64,000 nt of DNA from Flavobacteriaceae bacterium UBA4439 (GTDB lineage Bacteria; Bacteroidota; Bacteroidia; Flavobacteriales; Flavobacteriaceae). The stretch is taken from positions 26,982-90,981 of the forward strand of contig DGPN01000042.1 of NCBI GenBank assembly GCA_002390455.1, read 5' to 3'. Below are positions 53,738 to 62,211 of the stretch, in pieces. A program made the translations under genes and the position numbers. Under the pieces are notes generated by a model. The model was not told the DNA's origin, did no database searches, and worked only from the letters and a program-made list of their open reading frames with translations. The stretch's first letter is position 1. Each line of letters opens with the position of its first letter.

Positions 53738-56068
53738 ATGTCTTTTAATAAATTTTCACCACTATTATATTTTTTAGGGGCATTTGTGTTGGCTCTAGGT
53801 GTGAAGTATTTTTTTAATGATCAACCCAGAATTCAAAAGGTAAGTTTGATTGCTGCTGTGGATGGAAAAAATATTGAAGAGTCTTTACCTGAACGCATCA
53901 GCTATAATTTTGATGTCAAACCTATCCTTTCTGATAAATGCTATACTTGCCACGGTCCTGATCCCAAATCCGTTCAGGGTGAATTAAGGTTGGATATTGT
54001 CGATCACTGGTACAGAATCAGTGAAGAGGATTCCAACAAACAGATTATTTTTCCTGGTGATGTTAGCAAGAGTGAGTTGGTCGATCGGATTCATTCTACC
54101 CGTGCTTCCCACCTTATGCCTCCACCAGAATCCAATTTGGAGTTGACCGAAAGAGAAAAAATAATCCTTGAAAAATGGATAGAGCAGGGAGCCGAATGGG
54201 ATAGACACTGGGCCTACAACCCTCCTGTAAAAAAAGAACCAAGAGCCAATGATAAGGTTGGATGGAGTACTCATATCATCGACCGTTTTGTTGTCCAGCA
54301 AATGGATAAAAAAGGATTAAGTCCAGCACCAATAGCACCCAAAGAGATACTCCTTCGACGCTTGTATTTTGATTTAATTGGACTTCCTCCTTCGATCAGT
54401 GAAATTGATGCTTTTCTCAATGATGAGAGTGAAGATGCCTTTGAAAAGGTGGTAGATCACTTACTTCAATCTTCTTCCTACGGAGAGCGGATGGCATCGA
54501 TATGGATGGACATTGCCCGCTATGCTGACACCAATGGATATCAAGACGATACCCAGCGTTTTATGTGGCCTTGGCGCGATTGGGTAATTCACGCTTACAA
54601 TAAAAACCTGCCCTATGACGAATTTGTGAGTTGGCAGTTGGCGGGAGACCTTCTTCCCAATGCCACCAAAGAGCAGATTTTGGCAACAGGCTTCAATCGC
54701 AATCACATGATTACCCAAGAGGGGGGAGTGATTGAGGAAGAATACCGAGTGGAATATGTAGCTGATCGAACGGCAACTACTGCCAAATCATTTATGGGGC
54801 TTACTATGGAGTGCGCGCGTTGTCATGACCATAAATACGATGAACTCACCCAAAAAGACTTTTTTAATCTGTACAGCTTTTTCAACCGCTTGGAGGAAAA
54901 AGGCAGGATTGGCTATCAAGAGGTAGCGGCACCAAAAATTAAACTGAATCAAGAGTTGGTCAATAGTGAGCTTGCTTTTGTAAGGTGGCCCGACAGCATT
55001 CCTGAGGTAGAGGTAATGGTTATGGAAGAGGTGGAGGATTTACGGAACACCTACATTCTGAATAGGGGCGCCTACGACGCTCCTACCGAGCACAAAGTTG
55101 ATGGGGGAATGCCTGGTAACATTTTGAACTTTGACGCTGATTTCCCTAAGAACAGATTGGGGCTTGCACAGTGGCTTTTTGACCCCAATAACCCATTAAC
55201 AGCAAGGGTGGCGGTTAATAATCTGTGGCAACAGTTTTTTGGTTTGGGCATCGTAGCCACACCCTCTGATTTTGGAAATCAAGGGGCATTGCCCACACAC
55301 CCAGAATTGTTGGATTGGTTGGCAGTGACTTTTAAGGAGGAAGGTTGGGATACTAAAAAAATGACTAAAAGAATTGTTATGTCGTCAACCTATCAACAAT
55401 CGAGCAAACCCACACCACTTCAGTTGAGTATTGACCCTAAAAACCAATATTTGTCTGTTTTCCCAAGACAAAAACTTACGGCGGAGATGATAAGAGATAA
55501 TGTGTTGGTCAGTAGTGGCTTGTTTGTGGACAAAATAGGAGGACCTAGTGTAAAACCCTACCAACCTCCTGGTTTATGGGATGAAATGACTGGAGGGAGT
55601 ACTTCCAACTCTCTTAAACGCTACATCGTGTCTACCGATGGAAATCAATACCGAAGAAGCCTTTATACCTATTGGAAAAGAACAGTTCCACCGCCGGGTA
55701 TGATCACTTTCGACGCTTCCACGAGAGACTATTGTACTGTGGAGCGACAGAAAACCAGTACCCCTTTACAGTCCTTAATTTTGCTCAATGACCCACAGGT
55801 TCAAAATGCAGCGGAGGCCATTGCTTCATTGATTCTGAGCAGTGAGATTAAAAATAAGAAAGAGCGCATTATTACCCTTCACCGAAGAATTACTGGTCGA
55901 TACCCCAGCCGAAAGGCTTTGTCAGATATGATTGACTATATGGAGACAGTAGAGGAGCTGCACGAGAAAAAAACAACTGAGATCAGCGAGGTGGATTTGG
56001 AATTGAAAAGCTATACCTCTTTGGCCCTTCTGATTTATAATTTGGATGAAACTTCTCAAAAAAGTTAG
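53738..56068 (+). CDS. Planctomycete-type cytochrome c protein (PSCyt1-DUF1549-DUF1553)
   Basis: A 776-aa membrane-anchored periplasmic protein with an N-terminal helix (LLYFLGAFVLALGVKYFF). A PSCyt1 haem-binding domain with C68-Y-T-C71-H is followed by ELRLDIVDHW and LMPPPESNLELT. DUF1549 has RLYFDLIGLPPS, WMDIARYADTNGYQDD, and a second haem motif CARCH near residue 358. DUF1553 spans ~460-760 (NRLGLAQWLFDPNNPLTARVAVNNLWQQFFG). This domain set abounds in Planctomycetes and some Bacteroidota; its function is unknown, with a role in polysaccharide degradation or electron transfer suggested. First gene of a four-gene operon. Confidence 0.92.
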   Translation: MSFNKFSPLLYFLGAFVLALGVKYFFNDQPRIQKVSLIAAVDGKNIEESLPERISYNFDVKPILSDKCYTCHGPDPKSVQGELRLDIVDHWYRISEEDSNKQIIFPGDVSKSELVDRIHSTRASHLMPPPESNLELTEREKIILEKWIEQGAEWDRHWAYNPPVKKEPRANDKVGWSTHIIDRFVVQQMDKKGLSPAPIAPKEILLRRLYFDLIGLPPSISEIDAFLNDESEDAFEKVVDHLLQSSSYGERMASIWMDIARYADTNGYQDDTQRFMWPWRDWVIHAYNKNLPYDEFVSWQLAGDLLPNATKEQILATGFNRNHMITQEGGVIEEEYRVEYVADRTATTAKSFMGLTMECARCHDHKYDELTQKDFFNLYSFFNRLEEKGRIGYQEVAAPKIKLNQELVNSELAFVRWPDSIPEVEVMVMEEVEDLRNTYILNRGAYDAPTEHKVDGGMPGNILNFDADFPKNRLGLAQWLFDPNNPLTARVAVNNLWQQFFGLGIVATPSDFGNQGALPTHPELLDWLAVTFKEEGWDTKKMTKRIVMSSTYQQSSKPTPLQLSIDPKNQYLSVFPRQKLTAEMIRDNVLVSSGLFVDKIGGPSVKPYQPPGLWDEMTGGSTSNSLKRYIVSTDGNQYRRSLYTYWKRTVPPPGMITFDASTRDYCTVERQKTSTPLQSLILLNDPQVQNAAEAIASLILSSEIKNKKERIITLHRRITGRYPSRKALSDMIDYMETVEELHEKKTTEISEVDLELKSYTSLALLIYNLDETSQKS

Positions 56069-56071
56069 AAC

Positions 56072-57541
56072 ATGAAAGAAATAAACCAATATTTTCAAAA
56101 CAACAATCGACGCCATTTTTTAAAAAATATGGGCTTTGGCATTGGCGGATTGGCATTGGGAAGTTTAATCGATCCATTGGGGATGGGATCTCCCGACAAC
56201 ATTGGGCCACAGTTACAGGCTGGGCCATTGCCCCTTCCTCATTTTGCTCCCAAGGCCAAAAGAGTGATCTACCTTTTTCAAAGTGGAGGGCCCTCTCAAT
56301 TGGATTTGTTTGACTATAAACCCTATTTGAATAAATACCGAGGGATGGATTTACCCGATTCGATCAGAAAAGGGCAAAGATTGACTGGAATGACCGCTGG
56401 GCAAGACAAATTCCCTGTTACAGGAAGTATATATAATTTTAAGCAATACGGTGAATCTCGGGCATGGGTAAGTGACCTGATGCCTCATGTTTCCAAAGTC
56501 GTGGATGAGTTATGTTTTGTAAAATCCATGCATACAGAAGCAATCAACCACGACCCAGCGATAACCTTTTTTCAAACGGGTTCTCAATTGCCGGGACGAC
56601 CCAGCATAGGTTCTTGGATGAGTTATGGTTTGGGAAGTCTGAATAACAACCTGCCTTCCTTTATTGTTTTGCTTTCTACAGGCAATGGTAAGCCACAGCC
56701 CCAACCCCTATACTCTCGTTTGTGGGGTAATGGTTTTTTGAGTTCCCTTCACCAAGGGGTACAGTTTCGCTCGGGTAAAGACCCAGTATTGTACCTCAAA
56801 AACCCAGAGGGGGTATCCAAAAGCGAAAGAAGAAAGATGTTGGATCATTTGGCCGCACTCAATGAGGCACAAGAAAAAACCTTTGGTGATCCTGAAATCA
56901 ACAGCCGCATCTCCAATTATGAGATGGCCTATAGAATGCAAACCTCGGTTCCTGAGGTGATGGACATCAGCAACGAGCCTGATCATGTTCTAAGAATGTA
57001 TGGTAAAAACTCTTACACTCCTGGAACCTACGCTGCCAATTGTCTGCTGGCGCGTCGTTTGATAGAAAAAGATGTGCGATTTGTACAATTGTATCATACG
57101 GGTTGGGATCAACACGACAACCTTCCTGCTCAGCTCAAACGTCAAGCAGAGGATGTGGATCAAGGAACAGCCGCTTTAATCATGGATCTCAAACAAAGGG
57201 GACTGTTGGAAGATACCTTAGTGATCTGGGGCGGTGAATTTGGTCGTACCAATTACTGTCAAGGTCGATTGACCGATACCGATTACGGAAGGGATCATCA
57301 CCCACGATCTTTTACCATTTTTATGGCAGGTGGTGGAATCAAACCAGGATTCTCCTATGGAGAGACGGATGACTTTGGATACAATATTGTCAAAGACCCC
57401 ATGCATGTTCATGATTTACAAGCGACCTTACTTCATCAGTTTGGTGTCGATCATGAAAAAATGATTTATAAAACTCAAGGACGAAGGTTCAGACTGACGG
57501 ACGTATCTGGAGAGGTTAAAAAAGAGATTTTATCAATTTGA
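56072..57541 (+). CDS. DUF1501 protein (alkaline phosphatase/sulfatase-like fold), Tat-type signal
   Basis: A 489-aa protein with an N-terminal NRRHFLKNMGFGIGGLALG, a twin-arginine export signal. The body is DUF1501: YLFQSGGPSQLDLFDYKP, MHTEAINHDPAITFFQTGS, LYHTGWDQHDN, DTLVIWGGEFGRTNYCQG, and DYGRDHHPRSFTIFMAGGGIKPGFSYGETDDFGY. The metal-binding pattern (GGEFGR, DHHP) places it in the alkaline phosphatase/sulfatase superfamily, but no formylglycine CxPxR motif is seen. It is nearly always the partner of PSCyt/DUF1553 proteins. 3 bp after the previous gene. Confidence 0.9.
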   Translation: MKEINQYFQNNNRRHFLKNMGFGIGGLALGSLIDPLGMGSPDNIGPQLQAGPLPLPHFAPKAKRVIYLFQSGGPSQLDLFDYKPYLNKYRGMDLPDSIRKGQRLTGMTAGQDKFPVTGSIYNFKQYGESRAWVSDLMPHVSKVVDELCFVKSMHTEAINHDPAITFFQTGSQLPGRPSIGSWMSYGLGSLNNNLPSFIVLLSTGNGKPQPQPLYSRLWGNGFLSSLHQGVQFRSGKDPVLYLKNPEGVSKSERRKMLDHLAALNEAQEKTFGDPEINSRISNYEMAYRMQTSVPEVMDISNEPDHVLRMYGKNSYTPGTYAANCLLARRLIEKDVRFVQLYHTGWDQHDNLPAQLKRQAEDVDQGTAALIMDLKQRGLLEDTLVIWGGEFGRTNYCQGRLTDTDYGRDHHPRSFTIFMAGGGIKPGFSYGETDDFGYNIVKDPMHVHDLQATLLHQFGVDHEKMIYKTQGRRFRLTDVSGEVKKEILSI

Positions 57542-57545
57542 TTAG

Positions 57546-59642
57546 GTGGAATACAGTTTAGAAATATTAAAATACATCGGTAAATTTCACCCTTTGGTGT
57601 TGCATTTGCCCATTGGGTCTTTGTTGATGACTTTTTTGTTGTTGTTGGTTTCAAAGTTCCAAAAAGTGGCGCTTGAAAAGGCCATTCGGATAGGGGTAGA
57701 CTTTTCTTTTGCGGGAGCGCTGATGGCCAGTATTATGGGCTATCTACTTTCCTTGGACGAGGCCTATGATTTTAATACCCTTAAATTTCATTTTTGGGCT
57801 GGCATTGTTACTTTGATTCTAAGTTTTAGCTTGTGTATTTTGCATCGGATGAAAGCTAAGGAAAATCTTTTCTTTGGCTCCTATGTTTTGACATTGCTAG
57901 CACTGAGTGTCGCTGGACACAAAGGGGGACAAATCACACATGGAGAAGATTACCTCTCCACTAAGGATTTGTTTGAAGAAACCAAAGTAGTAATGGTAAA
58001 AGATAGTATCAATTATTACAAAGAAGTCGTTCACGTTATTTTTGAGGACAAGTGTATCAGTTGTCACAATGCCAACAAAAGTAAAAGTGAACTCCGTTTG
58101 GATCGACATGATTTGATGATGAAAGGTGGGGAGCGCGGCAGTTTGTTTGATTCTCAAAACCCATTGCAAGGCCGTTTGGTTCAATACATCAGTTTGCCCA
58201 AGGAGGACAAACTACATATGCCCCCGAAAAACAAATCTCAATTGACCGAGAATGAGAAGTGGTTATTAACCCATTGGGTCACCTCGGGTGCCTATATGGA
58301 ACAAGGGAATACTAGCCTTGCAGAAACAAAAGATTTAAAATCCAAAGTTCTTTCTTTTTTGGGAGCCGATGAAAAGGTTTTGCCAGCCAAGAGCAGTGAT
58401 TTATCAAAACTTTTGGCTTTGGGCTTTAGAATCCAACCCAATGCCCTTCACGATAATTTATTGAAGGTGAAGCTGATGAAGCCCAAGTGGAGTGAAGATC
58501 ACCTAAAAACATTGCTTAAAATAAAAAATCAACTGCTGGAGTTGGATGTCAGTAATACCTATTTCGATGATGATATGGCCGCTATACTGGCCGATTTTCC
58601 TAGGCTAAAAGTTTTACGGATGGATCATACCCCCATAAGCGATACAACGTTGAGTTATCTGGAAAATTCAAATTTAGAGATATTGAATTTATGCAATACC
58701 CAAGTAACTCATAAAGGGGTTGAGGCTTTGTTAAAAAAGGCATCTCTCAAAACCATTTACGCATGGAACACCAAAGTGAACATCGACCAGCAAAAACAAT
58801 TGGCTTCCATTGCCCCTTCAATGATTCATTTTGGCACCTCTGATTTGTTTGCGGAAAAGTTAAATCTGAGTACTCCAGAAATGCAGAATACCAATGCCAT
58901 ATTCAATGATTCTATTAAAGTGATCTTTGAGGAGGCCAAAGTTAAAAATATTGATATCCGTTATACTTTGGATGGGAGTGAACCAGATGAGAATTCCCCT
59001 TTGTATACCGCACCCATTGAATTGACGCAGTCTACCCTCGTCAAAGCGAAATCAATGAAAGAGGGTTGGTTAGACAGTCCTGTGTTCGAACGTATGATGC
59101 TCAAGAATAACCATCATATTATTGATTATAAGGTAAATAATAGACTGGACAAGAATTTTTCCATCAGCCATCATGTCGATTTTACTTTTCAAGACAATGA
59201 ACGAGTTTTGTTTGACGGAAAAAAAGGAAAAAGAGTGTATAGGGGAACCAGTATTGAAGAGGCCAAAACTTGGTTGGGTGTTGTAGAAGAGGATTTGGAA
59301 ATAGAGGTGAAGCTCAAGGATGTTGACCAGATCAATTATGTGACGCTAAGTATGCTGGAAAATCAGGATATGAAAGCCTTATACCCCAAAAGAATTGAAG
59401 TATTTGGTAAATCACCACAAGGAAAGTATGAGTTGTTGAACGCATTGAATATCCCTGTTCAGAAATACCCCGATGAAAGAATTTCTTATTTTAAGGACTT
59501 TACGCTGGCTGTTGATTTAAAAGGTTACAACGAGGTGAAAGTTGTAGGGGTAGGGCATGGAAAATTTCCAGATGCACCTGTTTACCGGAAGTCGATCAAA
59601 AGAAATGCTTGGATTTTTGCTGATGAACTGATCTTTTGGTAG
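57546..59642 (+). CDS. Membrane protein: DUF2231-like helices, cytochrome c, LRR and chitobiase-C-like domains
   Basis: A 698-aa protein. Residues ~1-125 hold about four helices starting YIGKFHPLVLHLPIGSLLMTFL (DUF2231-like). A PSCyt1-type haem domain with C170-I-S-C173-H and LHMPPKNKSQLTENEKWLL follows. Residues ~290-420 are leucine-rich (LLELDVSNTYFDDDMAAIL, LEILNLCNTQVTHKG). About 440-520 is a chitobiase/hexosaminidase C-terminal-type domain (IRYTLDGSEPDENSPLYTAPIEL). The C-terminal part (~540-698) may be a sugar-binding-like sandwich. The combination fits a carbohydrate-contacting cytochrome anchored in the inner membrane. 4 bp behind the DUF1501 gene. Confidence 0.85.
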   Translation: MEYSLEILKYIGKFHPLVLHLPIGSLLMTFLLLLVSKFQKVALEKAIRIGVDFSFAGALMASIMGYLLSLDEAYDFNTLKFHFWAGIVTLILSFSLCILHRMKAKENLFFGSYVLTLLALSVAGHKGGQITHGEDYLSTKDLFEETKVVMVKDSINYYKEVVHVIFEDKCISCHNANKSKSELRLDRHDLMMKGGERGSLFDSQNPLQGRLVQYISLPKEDKLHMPPKNKSQLTENEKWLLTHWVTSGAYMEQGNTSLAETKDLKSKVLSFLGADEKVLPAKSSDLSKLLALGFRIQPNALHDNLLKVKLMKPKWSEDHLKTLLKIKNQLLELDVSNTYFDDDMAAILADFPRLKVLRMDHTPISDTTLSYLENSNLEILNLCNTQVTHKGVEALLKKASLKTIYAWNTKVNIDQQKQLASIAPSMIHFGTSDLFAEKLNLSTPEMQNTNAIFNDSIKVIFEEAKVKNIDIRYTLDGSEPDENSPLYTAPIELTQSTLVKAKSMKEGWLDSPVFERMMLKNNHHIIDYKVNNRLDKNFSISHHVDFTFQDNERVLFDGKKGKRVYRGTSIEEAKTWLGVVEEDLEIEVKLKDVDQINYVTLSMLENQDMKALYPKRIEVFGKSPQGKYELLNALNIPVQKYPDERISYFKDFTLAVDLKGYNEVKVVGVGHGKFPDAPVYRKSIKRNAWIFADELIFW

Positions 59643-59681
59643 TTGATGCATGATTAATTAGTTTATCTAATTTAAACCCCA

Positions 59682-61976
59682 ATGAATATGATTTCTTTTA
59701 ACCCCTATCGTATTAGCTGTTTCATTAAGCCAATTTTATTGGTATTACTTTTCGCTTTTTGTAATCTCAATGCACAATCCTCGGATTTGGACACTATCAA
59801 AAAAAGAGTGTATCTCAGTATTTTAGACTCTTATTCCAGCAGTTCATCTGATAGATCAGGTTTTGATGATACAGAGGTTAAAAAGATTTTGTCGGATTTT
59901 GACGGTGAAAAGTGGCCATATATTCATTATGAAGATGTTAGCAGGGAGGGTTTTGACAACAGAATTCACTTGGATCACTTATTAAGGATGGCAGTCGCAT
60001 ACAAGATCGACTCTTCAAAATATTTTAATAACAAAGATGTTTTAAAAACAATCATTAAAGGCTTGGACTTTTGGTGTGATAAAGATTTTATTGGGGACAA
60101 CTGGTGGAATAATCAAATCGGAACGCCGCAAACATTGGTTCGAATCATGCTTGTTATAGGTGACGAACTTCCTAAAAATTTGATTTCAAAATCTCAAGAA
60201 ATCATCAAACGTGCTGACATCAATAAGGGAGGTTCTCGACCAGGGGGAGACCGCATAAAAGTAGCCTCTATTGCAGCCAAAAACCAGCTTTTTTTGAACG
60301 ATCAAATCGGGTTTGAATTGATTATTGACATTATAGAAAATGAGATAAAGTTTGTGGACTGGATTGGAAATGATTTTGGTTATACCTATTCAAAGTCAAA
60401 TATTGGCGGATTTGATGAGTTTCTTAAGGACAATGGTAGAGGATTGCAATACGATAACAGTTTTCATCACAGAACCGATGGAGTGAACAATACCTTGTCT
60501 TATGGACTGGGTTGGGCCAAGGCTTTTGTAGAGTGGGCCTATTACACCAGAAATACCAACTATGCTTTTTCAAAGAATAAATCAAAAATTCTGGTAGATT
60601 ATTACTTAGACGGTGTCTGTAAAACTTCCATATATGGAGTTAAACCCGATTTTGGTGCCAAAAACAGAAGTATTTCAAGAATAGGAAGTACACAAGTTTT
60701 TGATAACGAGATTCCGGAAAAAATCATAGCACTGACCAACTACAGATCAGAAGAGTTGAAAACAATCATAAAATTGAGGTCGGAGCAACCCAATGTGGAA
60801 CCCATATCACATGCTACTTTCTATTGGAATAGCGAACATTTTACTTTTCAAAGACCTGATTTTTATACCTCTGTCAGGATGTATTCCTCTCGAAACATGA
60901 ATATGGAAAGCCCATACAACAGTGAGGGCTTATTCAATCACCACAGGGGAGATGGTGCCAATCACATTTATGTCCACGGTAATGAATACGATGATATTTC
61001 CCCAGTTTTGGATTATCAGAAAGTTGCAGGAACAACAGTTTTACAGAAAGCGGAATTGCCCCATCACAATCAAATCAAGAAATTGGGACTGACTGATTTT
61101 GTGGGAGCGACCACGGATGGTCGTTATGGGGTAGTTGGATTTAATTTTAAAAGCATACACGATCCCTTGGTGGCCAGAAAATCCTGGTTTTTCTTTAATG
61201 ATCAATATGTGTGTTTGGGTAGTGGTATTTCTTCAAAATCGAAAAATGAGGTTTGTACCGCCATCAATCAGTGTCATTTGAAGGGGGAGGTAAATGTTTT
61301 CTCTCAAGGCAATCAACAAATAATCGAAGAGGGTAATCAGTTGTATGATCAGGTGGACTGGATTCATCACAATCAAATTGCCTACTTTTTCCCAAGCCCA
61401 CAAAAAATCAATATTCAAAATGAGGAAGTTAGTGGGACTTGGTGGCGGATTAACAAGCAAATTGACTCGCCAAAAGAAGAGGTTAGAAAGGATGTTTTTA
61501 AAGTTTGGTTCAATCATGGCCTGTCTCCCGATAATGCTTCTTATGCCTACATTGTAAGACCGAATACGCGTTTGGACGAAATTAAGGGAGCTAAAACCCT
61601 CAATCCCTTAGAAATTTTGTCTAATACTCCCTACTTACAGGCTGTTTATCATACTGAACTGAAACTTATTCAAGCTGTGTTTTACAGATCAGGTCATTTG
61701 TTAGTAGGCGAAGATCTTAAAGTTGAAGCTACCGCTCCCTGTATTGTGATGCTTGAAATGGATGAAAATGAAGCAATTAAAAGTATCACAGTGAGTGATC
61801 CCAATCGGGAATTGAGTTCATTGCTTTTGAAGCTGTCAGCTACCTTTGAAGGATGGGGGGAAAACTATAAATCCCATTGGAATCCCCGTTCATCCATGTA
61901 TGAAATGATTATTGATCTCCCCCAAGGGAGTTTTGCAGGGCAGTCGGTAGTCGTTCCTGGGACTGCTATGAATTGA
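59682..61976 (+). CDS. Polysaccharide lyase family 8 (chondroitin/hyaluronate lyase-like)
   Basis: A 764-aa protein with a signal peptide (FIKPILLVLLFAFCNLNAQ). The alpha/alpha-toroid catalytic domain has the Asn region DNWWNNQIGTPQTLVRIML (~residue 144) and the catalytic His/Tyr segment YDNSFHHRTDGVNNTLSYG (~260-275), followed by the beta-sandwich domains typical of PL8 (ARKSWFFFNDQYVCLGSGIS, VFKVWFNHGLSPDNASYAYIVRPN). PL8 enzymes cleave uronic-acid-containing glycans by beta-elimination. The exact substrate is uncertain. No T9SS tail is visible. Cotranscribed with the PSCyt genes (39-bp spacer). Confidence 0.9.
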   Translation: MNMISFNPYRISCFIKPILLVLLFAFCNLNAQSSDLDTIKKRVYLSILDSYSSSSSDRSGFDDTEVKKILSDFDGEKWPYIHYEDVSREGFDNRIHLDHLLRMAVAYKIDSSKYFNNKDVLKTIIKGLDFWCDKDFIGDNWWNNQIGTPQTLVRIMLVIGDELPKNLISKSQEIIKRADINKGGSRPGGDRIKVASIAAKNQLFLNDQIGFELIIDIIENEIKFVDWIGNDFGYTYSKSNIGGFDEFLKDNGRGLQYDNSFHHRTDGVNNTLSYGLGWAKAFVEWAYYTRNTNYAFSKNKSKILVDYYLDGVCKTSIYGVKPDFGAKNRSISRIGSTQVFDNEIPEKIIALTNYRSEELKTIIKLRSEQPNVEPISHATFYWNSEHFTFQRPDFYTSVRMYSSRNMNMESPYNSEGLFNHHRGDGANHIYVHGNEYDDISPVLDYQKVAGTTVLQKAELPHHNQIKKLGLTDFVGATTDGRYGVVGFNFKSIHDPLVARKSWFFFNDQYVCLGSGISSKSKNEVCTAINQCHLKGEVNVFSQGNQQIIEEGNQLYDQVDWIHHNQIAYFFPSPQKINIQNEEVSGTWWRINKQIDSPKEEVRKDVFKVWFNHGLSPDNASYAYIVRPNTRLDEIKGAKTLNPLEILSNTPYLQAVYHTELKLIQAVFYRSGHLLVGEDLKVEATAPCIVMLEMDENEAIKSITVSDPNRELSSLLLKLSATFEGWGENYKSHWNPRSSMYEMIIDLPQGSFAGQSVVVPGTAMN

Positions 61977-62011
61977 TTAATTTCCCCTCCTCAGGCAATT
62001 GATTTTTTAAA

Positions 62012-62055
62012 ATTGATTCTTCTTTAATCAATGAGAGGCTAGGGTCATTTTTTTA
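62012..62055 (+). terminator. Possible terminator after the lyase operon
   Basis: ATTGATT (62012-62018) and AATCAAT (62026-62032) form a perfect 7-bp stem with a 7-nt loop, followed about 15 nt later by a T-rich run (CATTTTTTTATTTTT). The distance between stem and T-run is larger than in a classic intrinsic terminator. Confidence 0.35.
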
Positions 62056-62068
62056 TTTTTTATAGGTT

Positions 62069-62105
62069 TTGTCTCACTTAATGAGATAAAATAATACTAT
62101 GTTTG
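62069..62105 (+). promoter_or_regulatory. sulP promoter region with palindrome
   Basis: TTG at 62069-62071 and TATGTTTG at 62098-62105 fit the Bacteroidota elements, though the 26-nt spacing is slightly long. Between them lies TCTCA-N5-TGAGA (62072-62086), well placed for a repressor. The coding start is at 62212, leaving a leader of about 100 nt. Confidence 0.4.
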
Positions 62106-62211
62106 CGCCCTGATTATTAAGACTTAATGGCATTTAATTTTTGCAGTGATTTGCTTGTTCTTAATGCTGTTTTCCAATTGATAAAATGATTAATCACTTT
62201 TCCAATAACAA

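Noticed and set aside
56072..57541. DUF1501 protein as an active sulfatase
   Set aside because: Although the fold is related, the formylglycine signature CxPxR is missing, so sulfatase activity is not supported.
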